DNA of 64,000 nucleotides, from positions 1 to 64,000 of the forward strand of contig JBGAUL010000018.1 in the NCBI GenBank assembly GCA_044228685.1, written 5' to 3'. This document shows, one piece after another, positions 44,252-52,700 of this stretch (positions are counted from its first letter, which is position 1; the number at the start of each line of letters is the position of its first letter). Source of the stretch: JBBATK01 sp044228685 (GTDB taxonomy: Bacteria > Bacteroidota > Ignavibacteria > Kapaibacteriales > NICIL-2). Below the pieces are notes generated by a model. It was not told the DNA's origin, searched no databases, and saw only the letters and a program-made list of their open reading frames with translations. The translations under genes and the position numbers were made by a program.

Positions 44252-46174
44252 ATGTTCGAATCGGATATCGAGCGCAATAAAATACGCCTGTTGGAACTGG
44301 TTAACTCCACGCATTCACCGGTGTATCTGAATGAAATTCTGAGTCGTGCGTCCATTGACTACGCATACAAGCAGTATTTCGAAGCTGAATTCGGCTGGTG
44401 GCTGTATGAAGAACAGACGCTGCGCCAAACAAATCCTAATCTCGATCTCCAAGATCCGGAGACTCAGGCCATACTTCATAGTCTCGACAATCAGTACCGC
44501 AAGTGCGCGCGCTTCGATCGCGAGCAACTCATTCTCATTGTTGATGCTGCCGTTAAGTCGGTTCTGAATTATCGTCTACGTCCTCGCACTACCCTCAAAT
44601 GGTTCGTCTACCGTGGTGAACCAACCAAGCCCATCTACGAAGTGTATCTGCGCATGCGATACTTCGCAGATTACCGTTACTTGCATGAAGGCTTCAATCA
44701 ATGGTTGCTTAAGCGAGGCTTGCGTTATGATAGTCTGGAGATTATCTCTGTTCTCGAGTTTGAGCGCATCATCAAGAAAATTGATGACGACACCATCCTC
44801 GAACTGTCGCCTTCGCAATTCGTCGAACTGATTTCCCCTATCAACACCTTCTTTGCTGATCACGCTGTTGATATTCAAAGTCAGACGATTCCAATCGAAG
44901 CGCTGATCATTTTCCTTGATGACAAAGAAGTGTACATTATCGCGCAGAAATTGGAACGCATGTTGTACCAAGATGGCATACGTCATATCACAAAGGATAT
45001 GTTCCTGCGTGCTGTAGATGAAGTGCTGGCAGAAGTGGAAACACAAGGCGTCGATGGTGGCGATAGTACTCGTCCGACAATTGTGCCGGCTCATGGTATC
45101 GAAGAACGTTCGAGTCAGCAAGCTCCGGTCAGCGACCTTACTTCAGCTCATAAAGAAGAAGCAAAGGCAGAGCAAGTAGCGGCTCAAATTCCTGCTCCTC
45201 CTGCTCCTGAGACGCCAACAATTCAATCAACGTCTGTCATTGAAGAACTTGCACACATTACCAAGCGGGTAATTGTTCCTATTGATGTGAGTGCTGAGAA
45301 CGCAGAAGATTCAAGCGCCGACATTGAAGCAGAGAAGGTCGCAGACGCTAATCCTGCTGAAGTAATGCAGCAGCATTCCGAAGCTTCATCGACAGACTCC
45401 GCCTTTCTTCATACAGAAGCGAGCACAGAAGAATCACTCTTCCAAAAGAAATCACACGATGATATCGATGCAGAAGATGTACATACAGAGATAGCTGCAT
45501 CTCAAGAAGCATCGACACCAACATCCGATTCGTACAGCGATCTTTCGGCAACGGTAGAAGAAACTTCAGCTCGTGCACATACAGCGCAGAGTGCAGTAGT
45601 AGAGACAACTCCACCAGCTACACAGCAGAGCGTTGAAGAAGAAGCGACGATTGCACCGGCGCAGCAAGCGCCGAGTGCAGTGAGTGAGATCGTTTCTCGA
45701 GACTCTTCGCACAGCGCCGAGAAAGATGCGGATCGTGGACCGGTTAGCAGCGATGCAGACAATGGTCGCTCGCCTGAAATTCTCGGCATCATTAGTCGTG
45801 CCTTGCAAAACCCGGCATCAGAAAACGAGAACATTGAACCTTCCGAGCAGACCATTCAGCGACCACGCAGTGCGTATTTTGAGCGTGTTGTAGAGAGCGA
45901 ACCGGTTGTTGAAGCTGAATTTACAGGACCAAAGGTCTATCCATCCGTCAAGAGCTTTTTCGATGATCGTCAGCGAGAATCGTATATCAAGAAACTCTGT
46001 TCACGTGACGAAGCTCGTTTTGAGGGATTAATACAATCGTTGGATTCTACATCGAACTGGAAAGAAGCATTGGCCTTTCTGGACAAATTTTACTCACAGG
46101 AAAGCATCGATCCCCAATCATCGATTGCTCGCGATTTTCGCATGGCAGTGTACAAGCGCTTTATTGCTCTGTAA
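44252..46174 (+). CDS. Hypothetical protein with acidic low-complexity middle
   Basis: A 640-residue soluble protein with no family I recognise. Residues 1-250 look globular and helix-rich (FDREQLILIVDAAVKSVLNYRLRPRTTLKWFVYRG; YLRMRYFADYRYLHEGFNQWLLKRGL). Residues about 270-545 are rich in Ala, Ser, Thr, Glu and Gln and are probably disordered. The last 90 residues (SVKSFFDDRQRESYIKKLCSRDEARFEGLIQSLDSTSNWKEALAFLDKFY) form another small helical domain. There is no signal peptide or membrane helix. It stands 34 bases before obgE on the same strand, so it is probably co-transcribed with it; a 20-base palindrome lies just upstream. Function unknown. Confidence 0.8.
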   Translation: MFESDIERNKIRLLELVNSTHSPVYLNEILSRASIDYAYKQYFEAEFGWWLYEEQTLRQTNPNLDLQDPETQAILHSLDNQYRKCARFDREQLILIVDAAVKSVLNYRLRPRTTLKWFVYRGEPTKPIYEVYLRMRYFADYRYLHEGFNQWLLKRGLRYDSLEIISVLEFERIIKKIDDDTILELSPSQFVELISPINTFFADHAVDIQSQTIPIEALIIFLDDKEVYIIAQKLERMLYQDGIRHITKDMFLRAVDEVLAEVETQGVDGGDSTRPTIVPAHGIEERSSQQAPVSDLTSAHKEEAKAEQVAAQIPAPPAPETPTIQSTSVIEELAHITKRVIVPIDVSAENAEDSSADIEAEKVADANPAEVMQQHSEASSTDSAFLHTEASTEESLFQKKSHDDIDAEDVHTEIAASQEASTPTSDSYSDLSATVEETSARAHTAQSAVVETTPPATQQSVEEEATIAPAQQAPSAVSEIVSRDSSHSAEKDADRGPVSSDADNGRSPEILGIISRALQNPASENENIEPSEQTIQRPRSAYFERVVESEPVVEAEFTGPKVYPSVKSFFDDRQRESYIKKLCSRDEARFEGLIQSLDSTSNWKEALAFLDKFYSQESIDPQSSIARDFRMAVYKRFIAL

Positions 46175-46208
46175 CATCCGCTTGCTTTCCTTCCCTATTT
46201 GAAGCTTC

Positions 46209-47204
46209 ATGAATTTTGTTGATACCGCGCGCATTTATATCAAGTCTGGCAATGGCGGACGAGGACACTCCTCGTTTCGTAAAGAGAAGTTTGTGCCTAA
46301 AGGCGGTCCGGATGGTGGAGGTGGCGGTCGTGGTGGCGACGTTATCTTCCGCGTTGACCCACACCTAAACACCCTCATCGATTTTCGCTTCAAGCGCAAA
46401 TTCCTTGCTGCTAATGGTAGTGAAGGATCTTGGGCACGCAAGACCGGTCGCGACGGCAAGGACGTCGTTATTCGCGTTCCCCAAGGTACTGTTATCCGCG
46501 ACAATGAGACAAAGGAAGTACTGGCGGATCTCGTAGACCGTGGACAAGAAGTCATCTTACTTCGTGGCGGTTTGGGCGGTAGAGGCAACTCGTCGTTCGC
46601 TACCCCAACCAACCAAGCTCCTCGTCACTGCGAGCCTGGTGTTCCCGGTGAAGAGCGCAATGTTGAACTCGAGTTGAAACTCCTCGCCGATGCAGGCTTT
46701 GTTGGATTTCCTAATGCCGGTAAGTCAACGCTTATCTCGGTCGTCTCAGCTGCAAAACCAAAAATCGCTGACTACCCTTTCACAACCTTGATTCCGAATC
46801 TTGGTATTGTCTCGGTTGGCGAAGAGATGAGTTATGTCGTTGCAGACATCCCCGGTTTGATTGAAGGTGCGCACATGGGTAAGGGACTTGGAGCGCAATT
46901 CCTGCGTCACATCGAACGCACGCGAGTGCTTGTCTTTTTGCTCGACGCACAATCGGAAGATTTGAAAAAAGACTATGCGGTGCTGCGTAAAGAGTTGCAC
47001 TCGCATAATGCTGATCTTGATCACAAACGACGAATCATTTGTTTGTCGAAGTGTGATACGATTGACGAAGAACGTCGCGCAGAAATTTCCAAACTCCGCT
47101 TCGACCGCAAAACACCGATGCTGATTTCATCTGTTGAAGGAATGAACATTGACACGCTCAAGTGGAAAATGTGGGAAGCAATCAAGGCTGAACAAAAAGA
47201 TTGA
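46209..47204 (+). CDS. obgE: GTPase Obg (ribosome assembly)
   Basis: A 331-residue GTPase that binds the 50S subunit during assembly and links to the stringent response. The glycine-rich Obg fold fills about 1-158 (NGGRGHSSFRKEKFVPKGG and DGGGGGRGGDVIF). The G domain has G1 GFPNAGKST, G2 DYPFTTLIPNLG, G3 VADIPGLIEG and G4 SKCD in place of the common NKxD. The C-terminal OCT domain of longer relatives is absent, as in many bacteria. It follows the hypothetical gene at 44252 by 34 bases and is ended by a strong hairpin at 47267-47307. Confidence 0.97.
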   Translation: MNFVDTARIYIKSGNGGRGHSSFRKEKFVPKGGPDGGGGGRGGDVIFRVDPHLNTLIDFRFKRKFLAANGSEGSWARKTGRDGKDVVIRVPQGTVIRDNETKEVLADLVDRGQEVILLRGGLGGRGNSSFATPTNQAPRHCEPGVPGEERNVELELKLLADAGFVGFPNAGKSTLISVVSAAKPKIADYPFTTLIPNLGIVSVGEEMSYVVADIPGLIEGAHMGKGLGAQFLRHIERTRVLVFLLDAQSEDLKKDYAVLRKELHSHNADLDHKRRIICLSKCDTIDEERRAEISKLRFDRKTPMLISSVEGMNIDTLKWKMWEAIKAEQKD

Positions 47205-47266
47205 GGAGTGTAATGACGCTCGATGCGTTAGCAATTTGAGAGCATCACATCATCTTCGATCAGACT

Positions 47267-47307
47267 AAAAACGAAAGAAGCCCGAGTAATCGGGCTTCTT
47301 TCGTTTT
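47267..47307. terminator. Bidirectional intrinsic terminator between obgE and the lipoprotein gene
   Basis: A perfect stem of 18 base pairs (AAAACGAAAGAAGCCCGA with its complement) and a small loop near 47286-47289. The arms have A-runs and T-runs at the outer ends, so it can stop both the plus-strand obgE transcript and the minus-strand gene that ends at 47328. Confidence 0.9.
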
Positions 47308-47327
47308 ATAGGTACACCATTTGTCGA

Positions 47328-47975
47328 TTAGCGTTTATGAAGCGCAACCCATTGATCGAAGATCGCCAATTGGTCAGCTGTCAAGATTGAGCGAACGTTT
47401 GCAATAAAGGTATCGCGACAATCTTTAAACGCTGCTTGAGCGGTTGCGCGATCCGGGTTGTTGCGCAGTGCATCGCGAACAGTTTGCGACAAGGCACGAA
47501 GTTGAGTGCGTGCTGTTGCAGTGTCGATGGTGCCTGCTGCCAGATTTGCTTTGATCGACTCATACTGTGGTTTGTATGATACAACGATCAGCGAATCAGA
47601 GGTGCGAAGAACGGTCAGAGCTGACTTGAAGCATTGCTCATGTTGTTGGTGAAAGGTGAGAATCTGTTGCTTCTGGTCGCTTGTCAAGTGAAGCGCGCGA
47701 CGAAGGAAACGAAGACCGAAGTCGTCGATACGACGTTTATCGCTTGCCGGGGAGTGCATGACACAGTTGTGTGTTTCAGTTGCATCGCTGACATCTGACG
47801 GACTATCATCTGCATCCGGCAATGTCATTGCATACAATGCGCTATCATCATCGTTTACCGGGTTGGTACGATTGCAGCTTGTCAAGCCTGTTACAAAAAC
47901 AAGTATTGATGCTGCCAATACTGCTTTAACTACGTTCAGCAGTGCGTTCGAGTTATTCAAAGTTGTGGTGCTCAT
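47328..47975 (-). CDS. Lipoprotein with LTXXQ-type (Spy/CpxP-like) motif
   Basis: A 215-residue predicted lipoprotein (signal ends LTSC, lipidated C34; the N-terminal region before the hydrophobic stretch is long). The mature part is helical and has two LTxxQ-type motifs, LTSDQKQQILTFHQQH (about 98-113) and LTADQLAIFDQW near the C-terminus, as in the Spy/CpxP periplasmic chaperone and metal-response group. That group senses or buffers envelope stress. It is a single-gene unit with a shared terminator downstream. The family link is weak and based on the motif only. Confidence 0.7.
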   Translation of the reverse strand: MSTTTLNNSNALLNVVKAVLAASILVFVTGLTSCNRTNPVNDDDSALYAMTLPDADDSPSDVSDATETHNCVMHSPASDKRRIDDFGLRFLRRALHLTSDQKQQILTFHQQHEQCFKSALTVLRTSDSLIVVSYKPQYESIKANLAAGTIDTATARTQLRALSQTVRDALRNNPDRATAQAAFKDCRDTFIANVRSILTADQLAIFDQWVALHKR

Positions 47976-48104
47976 AAATCCTCCGCGTATTATCTATCGT
48001 GATTGGGTCTGAAGTGATTTCTCAATGCGCATGAGAGTTAGTCTTGAGTTTGATCACTTCGGTTTAATGAGTTTCTTCTTTTTCTTACGGCGCCGTACAT
48101 ACAA

Positions 48105-48142
48105 GAAGAGGCTCGTACTAAGAAAACAGTACGAGCCTCTTC
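48105..48142 (-). terminator. Hairpin downstream of hppA
   Basis: A perfect 15-base-pair stem (GAAGAGGCTCGTACT at 48105-48119 with its complement at 48128-48142) and an eight-base loop, 24 bases beyond the hppA stop. The T-run after it on the minus strand is short (TTG), so termination may be partial. Confidence 0.6.
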
Positions 48143-48165
48143 GTTACACGAGCTATAAAAATTTC

Positions 48166-50283
48166 TTAGTTGAACAAGCGATAGATCCAACCACCGTTTT
48201 GTGTGAAGAACGGAACAAACACGAGAGAGATGATAGCCATGAGCTTGATCAAGATGTTCAAGGCAGGACCTGAAGTGTCTTTGAACGGGTCACCAACTGT
48301 ATCACCAACAACAGCAGCTTTGTGTGTTTCAGAACCTTTGCCGCCGAGTTGTCCTGTTTCAATGTACTTCTTCGCATTATCCCATGCACCACCGGAATTC
48401 GCCATCGAAACTGCAAGCATTACACCGCAGATCAATGAACCGATAAGTACACCGGCAAGCATTTGTACACCAAAGAGGAAACCGATGATAAGAGGAGACA
48501 CAATAACGAGTGTACCGGGAGCGACCATCTGACGAAGTGAAGCGGCAGTTGAAATATCCACGCACTTACGGTAGTCAGCTTTTACGCCGGGCTTGCCTTC
48601 AAGCAGACCAGGAATTTCACGGAACTGACGACGAACTTCTGCGATCATGTCGAAAGCTGCACGACCTACTGAGCGCATTGTCATAGCTGAGAATGCAAAC
48701 GGAAGTGCGCCACCAAGCAACAATCCTGCAAGTACTTTCGGATCGGTCAAGCCAATTTGATCAGGAGTAATTTTTGCGCGAGTAAGAAAGGCACTTGTCA
48801 ATGCAAGCGATGTCAGCGCTGCTGAACCAATTGCAAAACCCTTGCCGATAGCTGCTGTTGTGTTACCTGCTGCATCCAGTGCGTCTGTACGCTTGCGAAT
48901 GTCTTTGCCCATCTCTGCCATTTCGGCGATACCACCGGCGTTGTCAGATGTCGGACCATAAGCATCAATCGTGAGACCAATCGCAATTGTTCCAAGCATT
49001 CCGATAGCCGCCATTGCGATACCGTACATACCTGCGCAGTACACACCAATCACCACGGTTGCTGCAATGAGAACCATCGGCAACACCGATGAGTTGTAAC
49101 CAAGCGACAAACCGTAGATGATGTTTGTAGCTGCACCGGTTTGTGATGCATCAGCAACTTCGCGAACTGGTTTGTAGCGGTGCGAGGTGTAGTATTCTGT
49201 GATAAGACCGATGAGCATACCGGAAATCAAACCGGCAGCGAGTGACATATACACGCCACTGTTGTGATAGACAATAGCGCTTCCTTCGAGAGAAAAGTTC
49301 TCAGGGATGAGATTCATGGTGAGAGGATAGAGTCCGATAGCCATCAAGATCGTTGAAATGATCAACGTCATCTTCAACGCACCTTCAACTTTTTCTTCTG
49401 ACTGCGGACGAGCAAAGAACAAAGAGATGATACTTGCAACGATACCGATAGCACCGGCCAAGATTGGGAACAACATTGCGTTCATGCGCATGTCTTCCGG
49501 AACTGTGTTAAATGCCACAGCACCGATGACCAATGCAGCGCAGGTTGATTCCGCAACCGAACCGAAGAGGTCAGCACCCATGCCGGCGATATCACCAACG
49601 TTATCACCCACGTTATCAGCGATAACCGCAGGATTGCGTGGATCATCTTCAGGAATTCCCGCTTCTACTTTACCAACAAGGTCAGCACCAACATCAGCGG
49701 CTTTGGTGTAGATACCACCGCCAACGCGACCAAACAATGCAACAGAAGATCCACCAAGACCGAAGCCCGAGAGAATTTCCATAAGCACGTGCTTTTCAAT
49801 GCCCGGGAGAAGTGCGTTGAGTCCGAGATACACGCCAGTCAATCCAAGCACAGCAAGGCCGGTCAGACCAAAGCCCATTACCGCGCCGGAGCGAAAAGCG
49901 ATTGAAAATGATTTCTGGAGGGAAACGCGGGCTGCAGCTGCAGTGCGAACATTTCCTACGGTTGCGATTCGCATTCCCAAGAATCCGCTCAGCATCGAAA
50001 TGCCGGCGCCGCAGAGGAAGGCAATCATGGTATAGGCACCATGATCAACCGCAAGAAAGACTACCAGACCAAATATCGCCATAAACAATGCGAGAATTCG
50101 GTACTCGCGAGATAAGAAGGCCATTGCGCCTTCTGCAATTGCGGTTGAAATTTCCGTCAGACGCAGAGCTTCCGCTTCATCAGCTGCTCCCTCGCTAATG
50201 GCAATTGCATTAACCTGACGTGAAAAAACAAACGCGACGATTAGCGACAAGAGTCCTAAGCCGAGTATACAAGCTATCAGCAT
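48166..50283 (-). CDS. hppA: Membrane-bound ion-pumping pyrophosphatase
   Basis: A protein of about 705 residues with many membrane helices (about 16) that couples pyrophosphate hydrolysis to ion transport across the inner membrane. The substrate motif GGGIYTKAADVGADLVGKVEAGIPEDDPRNPAVIADNVGDNVGD-like region is intact (about 185-230). Position GNTTAA, with alanine, marks the K+-dependent class, in contrast to GNTTKA of K+-independent enzymes. The ion-gate region reads GADLFGSVAES, with the glutamate one helical turn later than in sodium pumps, so I infer a proton pump. I chose the ATG at 50283; the frame is open five codons further to a TTG. It is a single-gene unit with a hairpin downstream. 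Confidence 0.95.
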   Translation of the reverse strand: MLIACILGLGLLSLIVAFVFSRQVNAIAISEGAADEAEALRLTEISTAIAEGAMAFLSREYRILALFMAIFGLVVFLAVDHGAYTMIAFLCGAGISMLSGFLGMRIATVGNVRTAAAARVSLQKSFSIAFRSGAVMGFGLTGLAVLGLTGVYLGLNALLPGIEKHVLMEILSGFGLGGSSVALFGRVGGGIYTKAADVGADLVGKVEAGIPEDDPRNPAVIADNVGDNVGDIAGMGADLFGSVAESTCAALVIGAVAFNTVPEDMRMNAMLFPILAGAIGIVASIISLFFARPQSEEKVEGALKMTLIISTILMAIGLYPLTMNLIPENFSLEGSAIVYHNSGVYMSLAAGLISGMLIGLITEYYTSHRYKPVREVADASQTGAATNIIYGLSLGYNSSVLPMVLIAATVVIGVYCAGMYGIAMAAIGMLGTIAIGLTIDAYGPTSDNAGGIAEMAEMGKDIRKRTDALDAAGNTTAAIGKGFAIGSAALTSLALTSAFLTRAKITPDQIGLTDPKVLAGLLLGGALPFAFSAMTMRSVGRAAFDMIAEVRRQFREIPGLLEGKPGVKADYRKCVDISTAASLRQMVAPGTLVIVSPLIIGFLFGVQMLAGVLIGSLICGVMLAVSMANSGGAWDNAKKYIETGQLGGKGSETHKAAVVGDTVGDPFKDTSGPALNILIKLMAIISLVFVPFFTQNGGWIYRLFN

Positions 50284-50389
50284 ACAGCACAATCTCAATG
50301 TTCAACAAAATTGAATGGTCCACGAGGTTGGAATGTGTCCCCGCATGCCCTTGACATGCCTCGCAATATACGAACTCAAATCAATTGTT

Positions 50390-50422
50390 CTTGGTTCAAG
50401 ACCCTCCTGCTTGCTAAATTCG
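50390..50422 (+). promoter_or_regulatory. Possible promoter of tRNA-Val
   Basis: CTTG at 50390-50393, 21 bases, then TAAATTCG at 50415-50422, each one base off the Bacteroidota consensus TTTG/TAnnTTTG. Transcription would begin near the mature tRNA end. Support is weak. Confidence 0.22.
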
Positions 50423-50428
50423 CAGTCC

Positions 50429-50502
50429 GCGGTCTTAGCTCAGTTGGTTAGAGCGTTACGTTGACATCGTAAAGGTCACAGGTTCGAATCCCGTAGATCG
50501 CA
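50429..50502 (+). tRNA. tRNA-Val (anticodon GAC)
   Basis: A 74-base cloverleaf. The acceptor arms GCGGTCT and AGATCGC pair with one G-T wobble; the D arm has GCTC/GAGC; the anticodon stem TTACG/CGTAA is perfect with loop TTGACAT, giving anticodon GAC (50463-50465) for valine GUC and GUU codons. The T arm ACAGG-TTCGAAT-CCCGT has one A-C mismatch. The CCA end is not encoded (CAC follows the discriminator A). It is a single tRNA unit with a strong terminator right after. Confidence 0.93.
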
Positions 50503-50511
50503 CAAAGAATA

Positions 50512-50544
50512 GGGATCTGTCATTTTGGCAGATCCCTTTTTTTT
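50512..50544 (+). terminator. Intrinsic terminator of tRNA-Val
   Basis: A ten-base-pair stem (GGGATCTGTC with GGCAGATCCC) and a five-base loop followed by eight T (50537-50544). Confidence 0.92.
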
Positions 50545-50594
50545 ATTGCTAAACCTTGATATTGCGGCACATGACCTTTTAGTGACGCTATTCC

Positions 50595-51581
50595 TTATCC
50601 CTTTACCCTCGTCAAAACCTCCGCTTCCTTCTCCAAGCTCATTCCTGTTTTGGGAATTGGCCATTGTATTGAAGTGTAATAATCGATCTGCTGCTGCAAG
50701 CTTTCTCCTAAATCCCGGCACCGGAAATTAAAGTCATCAAGAAGTCGTTGGTTGTCGATGGCTAGGTCGATGCCGAAGCAGAGGGGTAAATCGACGCCGG
50801 GCTGGAGTCCGAGGGATTGGATGCTTTCGTAGTCGAGGGAACGGGCTTGATTTTGCGTGCCACAGAGTTCATGGACACTTGAGAGTAGTTCGCATAAGGG
50901 TAGTGCTTTGTGCGTGGTTGTGTTATAGACTTGACGATGCTTATTAACGCTGCAGGCAGCGATGATCATTCGTGACAAGTCATCTTGGTCGCTGAGTGTG
51001 ACCATCTCCTGTCCCTGGTTTGGGATGATGTACTCAGCCCCGGAATGCGCACGATACAGCCAGTAATACAAACGATCGGTCCAGTCGTAGTTGCCGTAGA
51101 TGATTGATGGACGTAGTATTATTGAATCGAGATCTGTGGCGGCAAGAATACGTCGCTCGCATTCTGCTTTACGCTGACCATAACTCATCATGCTCTTGTC
51201 GATAGCTTCTTCTTCGGTACAACCAAGGAGAGCCGCGTCTTCGTCAATCAGACCTGGTTCAATGTTCTGAAAATCAAAGACCGAAAGCGTCGAAATGAAA
51301 ATGTATCGTCCAACCTTGCCTTTCAAACCTTCCACCAGACGCTGTATTGATGCAGGATAGTATCCGCAGAAGTCGATAACAACATCCCACTCGCGAGCTG
51401 TAATCTTCTCGATGTCATTAGTCTCTCGATCGCCGCTGATGTGCTCGAGTTCTGTAAAGAGTTCAGGATGAGAGCGACCTCGATTGAACAGAGTGATGGT
51501 TGATTGCGCTTCTTCCAACAACAACTCAACTGTTCTTCGACCAAGGAACTGACGTCCGCCAATAACGAGTATGTTCTTCAT
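50595..51581 (-). CDS. Extended SDR-family NAD-dependent epimerase/dehydratase
   Basis: A 328-residue Rossmann-fold protein. The N-terminal nucleotide-binding motif is GGRQFLGRRT (about 8-17) and the active-site Y-x3-K is YGQRK in SMMSYGQRKAECE. It is related to the atypical SDR group with CSP41-like and isoflavone-reductase-like members that act on sugar nucleotides or bind RNA. I chose the ATG at 51581, which gives the normal MKNILVIGG start; the frame is open five codons further to a TTG. It lies on the same strand as the ABC-membrane/ATP-grasp/SET cluster, 120 bases after it, separated by a tandem 13-base repeat. Whether it belongs to that pathway is open. Confidence 0.83.
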   Translation of the reverse strand: MKNILVIGGRQFLGRRTVELLLEEAQSTITLFNRGRSHPELFTELEHISGDRETNDIEKITAREWDVVIDFCGYYPASIQRLVEGLKGKVGRYIFISTLSVFDFQNIEPGLIDEDAALLGCTEEEAIDKSMMSYGQRKAECERRILAATDLDSIILRPSIIYGNYDWTDRLYYWLYRAHSGAEYIIPNQGQEMVTLSDQDDLSRMIIAACSVNKHRQVYNTTTHKALPLCELLSSVHELCGTQNQARSLDYESIQSLGLQPGVDLPLCFGIDLAIDNQRLLDDFNFRCRDLGESLQQQIDYYTSIQWPIPKTGMSLEKEAEVLTRVKG

Positions 51582-51665
51582 TGTTGCATTAAACAAAGGT
51601 GGGAGTGAAATGAGAAGAGCTTACGATTATTCATGATTTGTTGGACACTTCGTTGCGCACCGTAT

Positions 51666-51691
51666 CATTGTTCACGATCATTGTTCACGAT
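51666..51691. repeat. Tandem 13-base direct repeat
   Basis: Two exact copies of CATTGTTCACGAT, back to back, in the gap between the membrane protein gene (ends 51702) and the epimerase gene. Purpose unknown; it may be a recent duplication or a regulatory site for the epimerase. Confidence 0.6.
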
Positions 51692-51701
51692 CGATCCTCT
51701 T

Positions 51702-52610
51702 CTATTTCACCGAAACAGCTAAACCACTATTACGATCTTCCTTGTCTTCGGATTCAATCTCGACGCTTATTCTTCGTGTGATATCGCGTAGTGTTGCGTA
51801 CTTCTCGACGGCATAGGGAATAGTGTCTAGACCGGAGAGGAACTTGAGAATGTAGCTGTAGATACCCACGATGTCACCTGCCCACAATCCTGCTCCGTCA
51901 GTACGTTGATGCGAGAGCAACAGAGCAGAGCCGAGCACGATCATGACGGTGATTTCCATAAATCCGAAATTCCACGCTTGTTGATCCGAGATGCGAATCT
52001 GCAGTCCGCGAAGTTTGTTGTAGTGCGTGGCAATTGCCGACTCGTCGCGAGATGAGATGATATCAACTTGACTCTCGAGCTCGTCGTTACGCATGCGCGT
52101 GATACGCGACATAGAGCGACCATAACGACGTGAGATCCACATAACCGGAATCAAGACTGCTGCACAAATACTCAGAACCGATGGTTCGTAGAAGTACAGC
52201 ATGAAGAGCGAACCGAGAATGTTGTAGCCGGCTTCAACGATGTAGACAATATCAAACTCAAGGAATTCAGAGAATTCGCGAGCTAGAGTTGAACGAGCGC
52301 TTAGTACAGACACATCCTCTTTAGCCAAGTGATGCTTGAGGAAGCGCAGAACGATGTCGCTGTAGATCGCAGTGTAAGTACGTGTGTCGTACATCTGACG
52401 AATAGTACCGACGATCATCCAGGCAAAGTGGGCACTAAGTAGATATATGAGACCGTTTAGCTTGCCTTCCTGCAAATCGTTCACGGCTTCGCCGAGGAAG
52501 TAGGGTCGAAGGAGCGAACCCACCATCTCAAGCGAAAAGAGTATATAGGTCACCGAAAGGCGTCCTTTATGCTCAGCCAGAATACGTTTAAAAAATGCTA
52601 AGGCGGCCAT
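51702..52610 (-). CDS. Stand-alone ABC-exporter membrane domain (no ATPase domain)
   Basis: A 302-residue integral membrane protein that matches the transmembrane half of type I ABC exporters (FFKRILAEHKGRLSVTYILF; LLRPYFLGEAVNDLQ at about 30-50; then helices near 60, 130, 155, 240 and 265). It has no Walker A, signature or Walker B motif and ends where an ATPase domain would begin, so it resembles the six-helix ABC_membrane_3 class. The gene follows the ATP-grasp/SET fusion gene by 90 bases on the same strand, so it probably belongs to the same unit. It could export or insert the product if a separate ATPase joins it, or act as a non-transport membrane scaffold. No ATPase gene is close by. 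Confidence 0.8.
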   Translation of the reverse strand: MAALAFFKRILAEHKGRLSVTYILFSLEMVGSLLRPYFLGEAVNDLQEGKLNGLIYLLSAHFAWMIVGTIRQMYDTRTYTAIYSDIVLRFLKHHLAKEDVSVLSARSTLAREFSEFLEFDIVYIVEAGYNILGSLFMLYFYEPSVLSICAAVLIPVMWISRRYGRSMSRITRMRNDELESQVDIISSRDESAIATHYNKLRGLQIRISDQQAWNFGFMEITVMIVLGSALLLSHQRTDGAGLWAGDIVGIYSYILKFLSGLDTIPYAVEKYATLRDITRRISVEIESEDKEDRNSGLAVSVK

Positions 52611-52700
52611 AGGTCAGAACTGAGGGAATTGCGGATTGCTGCTGTGATCCGTGCACGAATCTAGCGCCTTGCAGGTGAATCTCACGAGCAAAGCCAAGAA

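Noticed and set aside
44576..45121. Minus-strand frame of 181 codons opposite the hypothetical gene upstream of obgE
   Set aside because: The plus-strand frame is longer, fits the operon and has gene-like composition; the minus frame has no start signal.
50595..51581. Epimerase as a certain member of the SET/ATP-grasp pathway
   Set aside because: It is on the same strand but separated by 120 bases with a tandem repeat; no direct evidence of a shared transcript or substrate.
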